From the NCBI GenBank assembly GCA_014859785.1, contig JACUTP010000063.1, positions 1 to 9,370 on the forward strand: a stretch of 9,370 bases of DNA, given 5' to 3'. Shown piece after piece: positions 6,852 through 9,370 of this stretch. Each line of letters opens with the position of its first letter. The first letter of the stretch is position 1. Source of the DNA: Candidatus Methanoperedentaceae archaeon (GTDB taxonomy: Archaea; Halobacteriota; Methanosarcinia; Methanosarcinales; Methanoperedenaceae). The notes beneath the pieces were generated by a model. That model did no database searches. It saw only the letters and a list, made by a program, of their open reading frames with translations, and was not told the origin of the DNA. The position numbers and the translations under genes were made by a program.

Positions 6852-7667
6852 ATGTTAGGAAATACCATCTGGCTGGCACTTGGATTGCTTGTAATCGCCT
6901 CGTTTATCCCGGGACCCAAAAAGTCAAAATACTACCTTGCAGGTCTTGGATGGGGTGTTCTGGCAGTCTACTGGATATCCCTGTCACCGTATTATTATTC
7001 GGTCGGTGATTACGTAAACGTAATATTGACCCTGCTTGCTGCTTTTGTGAGTTTTTTTATATCTTACACGTTTATACGCCAGGACAAAACAATTCCGGGG
7101 GAAATTAATGGCATAGACATAACAACATCCCTGTTAATGGCTACAACAGCAGCCGCAATAGGAGGAATATCATATTTTATTTTCTCGGAAATCCCGAAAA
7201 TGAACCAATGGCTAATCTCCACAGTGACTGACCAGACTGTCTGGCTGGCTTCTGCCCTGGGTTTGATGGTGACAAGAATGGACTGGAACCTGGTTGCTGT
7301 TAACGGTTACAGGGTAGAGATTATTCTTGCATGCACGGCAATTGAAAGTATTGCGTTGTTTTTCGGGTTAATCGCGAGTGTCAGGGCGCCGTTTAAACGG
7401 CTTGCTTTTGCGTTCTTCATTTCGGTGCCGGTAATATATTTCCTGAACCTTCTAAGGAATGTTTTCGTGGTAAATGCATACGGAATGTTATGGTTCGGGG
7501 ACCCCCAGACGAGTTTCTATATAGCGCATACCGTTATTGCAAAAGGAGGCTCACTTATTGCCCTTTTTGTAATTTCCTATGCTGTTTTGAAAATACTTCC
7601 TGAAATCCTTGACATGATAGGCGGGATTGTGAATTTATTAGGAGGTATCTTCAAGAATGCTGGCTAG
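6852..7667 (+). CDS. artA: Archaeosortase A (exosortase-family membrane transpeptidase)
   Basis: This 271-residue protein is mostly membrane, with about eight hydrophobic segments (5-20, 25-43, 53-75, 90-111, 128-140, 155-176, 183-200, 221-247). The exosortase/archaeosortase signature is present: ACTAIES with the catalytic Cys at 161, LLRNVFV with the conserved Arg at 202, and FYIAHTV with a His at 226 in the C-terminal helix. In haloarchaea ArtA cleaves the C-terminal PGF-CTERM tail of surface proteins, including the S-layer glycoprotein, and allows their lipid attachment. The adjacent pssD and pssA agree with this role. No substrate with a PGF motif lies in the window. It ends in TAG and overlaps pssD by 11 bases. 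Another archaeosortase subtype cannot be excluded. Confidence 0.85.
   Translation: MLGNTIWLALGLLVIASFIPGPKKSKYYLAGLGWGVLAVYWISLSPYYYSVGDYVNVILTLLAAFVSFFISYTFIRQDKTIPGEINGIDITTSLLMATTAAAIGGISYFIFSEIPKMNQWLISTVTDQTVWLASALGLMVTRMDWNLVAVNGYRVEIILACTAIESIALFFGLIASVRAPFKRLAFAFFISVPVIYFLNLLRNVFVVNAYGMLWFGDPQTSFYIAHTVIAKGGSLIALFVISYAVLKILPEILDMIGGIVNLLGGIFKNAG
7641..7646 (+). promoter_or_regulatory. Ribosome binding site of pssD
   Basis: GGAGGT inside the end of artA lies 10 bases before the ATG at 7657. It decides the pssD start and makes the 11-base overlap with artA real. Confidence 0.65.
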
Positions 7668-8283
7668 GGGCTCATTATCGTGGATTGGTGTGGTATTTTT
7701 ATTCACGCTGGTTACAGGGTATTTTTACAGATTACGGGCTGGTTCCATCCTGCTTTATTTCTTGTTCATGACAGGTATTATCCTGACGTTGTTTTTCATC
7801 GTATTCTTCCGCGACCCTGAACGAACGCCGCCCGGGGATAATGATGATATGGTTTCGCCTGCCGACGGCACTGTTGTCACGGTAACTGACAGGACGATAC
7901 ATATTTTCATGAATATCTATGATGTCCATGTGAACCGTGCCCCGCTTTCGGGCACTGTCACACAGGTGGATTATAAACCAGGTGGTTTTATCCCTGCTTT
8001 TAACAAGGATTCGGATATTAATGAGAGGAATCATGTCGTGATTGAAGGGGACTACGGAAGCCTGGAACTGACACAGATTGCCGGCATCCTGACAAGACGC
8101 ATTGTTTCATACACCAGCGAAGGCAGCCATGTGGAAAGGGGGGAGCGCATAGGTATGATACGGTTCGGCTCAAGGGTGGATGTGGTAATTCCTGAAGGCT
8201 ATCGCTTTATTGTCATGAAAGGTGACAGGGTAACAGCCGGAGAGACGATAATAGCGATGGTAAAAGGGAAAATAAGGGGCTAG
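7657..8283 (+). CDS. pssD: Archaetidylserine decarboxylase (phosphatidylserine decarboxylase family)
   Basis: This pyruvoyl enzyme converts archaetidylserine to archaetidylethanolamine at the membrane. The 208 residues fit the short archaeal/Bacillus-type family. Two N-terminal hydrophobic segments (7-24, 30-50) precede FRDPER (51-56), VSPADG (66-71, catalytic Asp) and MNIYDVHVNRAPLSG (85-99, catalytic His 91). The self-cleavage site is RFGSRVD, with Gly171-Ser172; Ser172 should become the pyruvoyl group, leaving alpha and beta chains. It overlaps artA by 11 bases and has GGAGGT upstream. It ends in TAG and lies in the same reading frame as pssA, with only two codons between. Confidence 0.9.
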   Translation: MLARGSLSWIGVVFLFTLVTGYFYRLRAGSILLYFLFMTGIILTLFFIVFFRDPERTPPGDNDDMVSPADGTVVTVTDRTIHIFMNIYDVHVNRAPLSGTVTQVDYKPGGFIPAFNKDSDINERNHVVIEGDYGSLELTQIAGILTRRIVSYTSEGSHVERGERIGMIRFGSRVDVVIPEGYRFIVMKGDRVTAGETIIAMVKGKIRG

Positions 8284-8289
8284 GATAAA

Positions 8290-8970
8290 ATGGCACATAA
8301 TATCATCAAACTTGTTAAACCGGCAGATATTGTCACGCTTGTTAATGCCCTGCTCGGTCTTGCGTCGGTAATACTGGTCATAGGGGGACGGATTAATGAT
8401 GCCCTTGTGCTGATTCTTATTGCAGTTGTTGCAGATGCGGCAGACGGTGCTGTTGCCAGGAAAATGGGATTTGGTGCACTCGGGGAGAACCTTGATTCTC
8501 TTGCTGATACCATCTCGTTCGGGGTTGCGCCTGCCGTTGTGGCATACGCTGTCCTGGATAACTGGAATGGTGGTATATCAGGAGTGCTTGCAGGTCTTTA
8601 CATGGTTTGCGGGATACTCCGTCTTGCAAGGTTCAATGTTGCCGGCAGGAAGAATGTTTTTACGGGTCTTCCCATAACTGCAGGCGGTTTTATAGTGGCG
8701 CTGTTTGTCCTGGTAAGGGATTATGTTCCTTATTTTGAGCCTGCATTTGCTGTGCTTCTCGTTATCCTGTCTGTCCTGATGGTAAGCACGATTGCTTATC
8801 CGAAACACAAGAGCCCGGTGCTTATTGCTCCGATGGCGCTTCTTCTTGTGATATATATCGTTGCGTTTTATTCAGGTTACGCGGATTCGGTAAAACCTGT
8901 ATCCATGGTTTTACTTATCCTTATTTTTGCTTATGTTCTTACACCCCTGGGAAAAAAATTTAATGACTGA
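8290..8970 (+). CDS. pssA: Archaetidylserine synthase (CDP-alcohol phosphatidyltransferase family)
   Basis: This enzyme joins serine to CDP-archaeol, giving archaetidylserine, the substrate of the PssD encoded just upstream. The 226 residues contain many membrane segments. The family metal-binding motif lies at 49-73: DAADGAVAR with Asp49 and Asp52, then Gly65, Asp69 and Asp73. It is followed by the PssA-type SFGVAPA (76-82), LRLARFN (110-116) and FTGLPITAGG (124-133). Between Arg57 and Gly65 there are 7 residues rather than the 8 of the standard pattern. It starts 6 bases after pssD; AAGGGGC and AGGA upstream are possible ribosome sites. It overlaps mptD by 8 bases. Confidence 0.9.
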   Translation: MAHNIIKLVKPADIVTLVNALLGLASVILVIGGRINDALVLILIAVVADAADGAVARKMGFGALGENLDSLADTISFGVAPAVVAYAVLDNWNGGISGVLAGLYMVCGILRLARFNVAGRKNVFTGLPITAGGFIVALFVLVRDYVPYFEPAFAVLLVILSVLMVSTIAYPKHKSPVLIAPMALLLVIYIVAFYSGYADSVKPVSMVLLILIFAYVLTPLGKKFND

Positions 8971-9319
8971 AATCAATGAACGTGATATAGCTTTATTTGA
9001 GGCTGGAATCAAGCTCGGCGCTCTTTATCACCAGTTTGTGGGAACGCCTGTAAGTCTTGAAACGCTGGATGGACTTGAGAGGGCAATTGAAGATAGCATA
9101 GGGCTCCAGCCGTTTGTTAAAAGCGTGAGTGTTTCAATTGACCGTGAGGTGGTCGAGGGTAAGCTTAACAATAAGTTCGGATATTGCGAGCTTGAAGGGC
9201 GGATGCTGAATGTGGGTCTTGAAATATTATACGGAAATACGCTGGTGTGTGTTGGGCTTGATTATGATTCCGAAAATGATTACCCGATGATGAGTGTTAA
9301 GAAGATAGGGAGTGTTTAA
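8963..9319 (+). CDS. mptD: Archaeal 7,8-dihydroneopterin aldolase (MptD family)
   Basis: This 118-residue protein starts MTEINERDIALFEAGIK and contains KLGALYHQFVGTPVS (17-31), the recognisable block of the archaeal DHNA family (PF04038, formerly DUF381). The characterised member from Methanocaldococcus, MptD, converts 7,8-dihydroneopterin to 6-hydroxymethyl-dihydropterin in tetrahydromethanopterin synthesis. I chose 8963 because the family begins near this point; an upstream in-frame ATG at 8927 lies well inside pssA and would add 12 residues out of keeping with the family. The 8-base overlap with pssA implies translational coupling. No functional link to lipid synthesis is obvious. Confidence 0.8.
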   Translation: MTEINERDIALFEAGIKLGALYHQFVGTPVSLETLDGLERAIEDSIGLQPFVKSVSVSIDREVVEGKLNNKFGYCELEGRMLNVGLEILYGNTLVCVGLDYDSENDYPMMSVKKIGSV

Positions 9320-9370
9320 CTTTCTGAAATAATGTTTAAGTGACCGTTTCAATTCGTGTTGGTGAATTTT
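9320..9370 (+). other. Window end, no gene seen
   Basis: Fifty-one AT-rich bases follow mptD. No start with an open frame can be supported before the edge, and no hairpin is visible. A closing run of four T may contribute to termination. Confidence 0.3.

Noticed and set aside
9346..9355. gtttcaattc near the right edge, resembling the beginning of some archaeal CRISPR repeats
   Set aside because: There is a single short match with no second copy or spacer pattern before the window ends.

Overview
The window looks like euryarchaeal DNA, most likely from the Methanosarcinales or a close methanogen or ANME relative. The clues are an archaeal-type phosphorylating GAPDH, a CooT-family small protein, an ACT-domain regulator of the archaeal COG2150 type, archaeosortase A, the two archaetidylserine-pathway enzymes, and an MptD-type dihydroneopterin aldolase of the methanopterin route. 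Several starts have a TATA-like element upstream and little or no Shine-Dalgarno (SD) sequence. The assignment is an inference from gene content and protein similarity as I remember it; no database search was run.

Layout. At 59-562 (+) lies an ACT-domain regulator, tail to tail with a membrane-interrupted beta-helix protein related to polymer-forming (bactofilin-like) proteins at 568-1446 (-). The divergent control region 1447-1528 separates it from a 57-residue CooT-family protein (1529-1702, +), followed closely by gap (1730-2749, +). A short spacer with a near-perfect palindrome leads to a secreted, C-terminally anchored TolB/PD40-type beta-propeller protein (2788-3924, +). Its stop codon directly abuts the stop codon of a divergent CorA-type transporter (3925-5043, -). 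argH (5122 to 6615 or 6591, -) lies upstream of the transporter on the same strand. The 6616-6851 spacer is the only stretch over 200 bases without a gene and should hold the argH and artA promoters.

The right-hand block is one tight operon on the + strand: artA (6852-7667), pssD (7657-8283), pssA (8290-8970) and mptD (8963-9319), with overlaps of 11 and 8 bases and one 6-base gap. PssA and PssD make archaetidylserine and archaetidylethanolamine. Work in Haloferax links these two enzymes to lipid anchoring of archaeosortase substrates, so the first three genes form a coherent surface-protein lipidation module. No PGF- or PEF-type substrate tail is visible in the window.

Most of the window is ordinary archaeal chromosome. 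The points most worth a second look are the artA-pssD-pssA cluster, an in-frame amber codon that alone separates pssD from pssA, a one-residue deletion in the PssA catalytic motif, a CorA-type protein with VPN in place of GMN, the small CooT-gap pair, and two convergent gene pairs with almost no spacer. I found no phage, IS element, CRISPR array, RNA gene or clearly new defence-like system.
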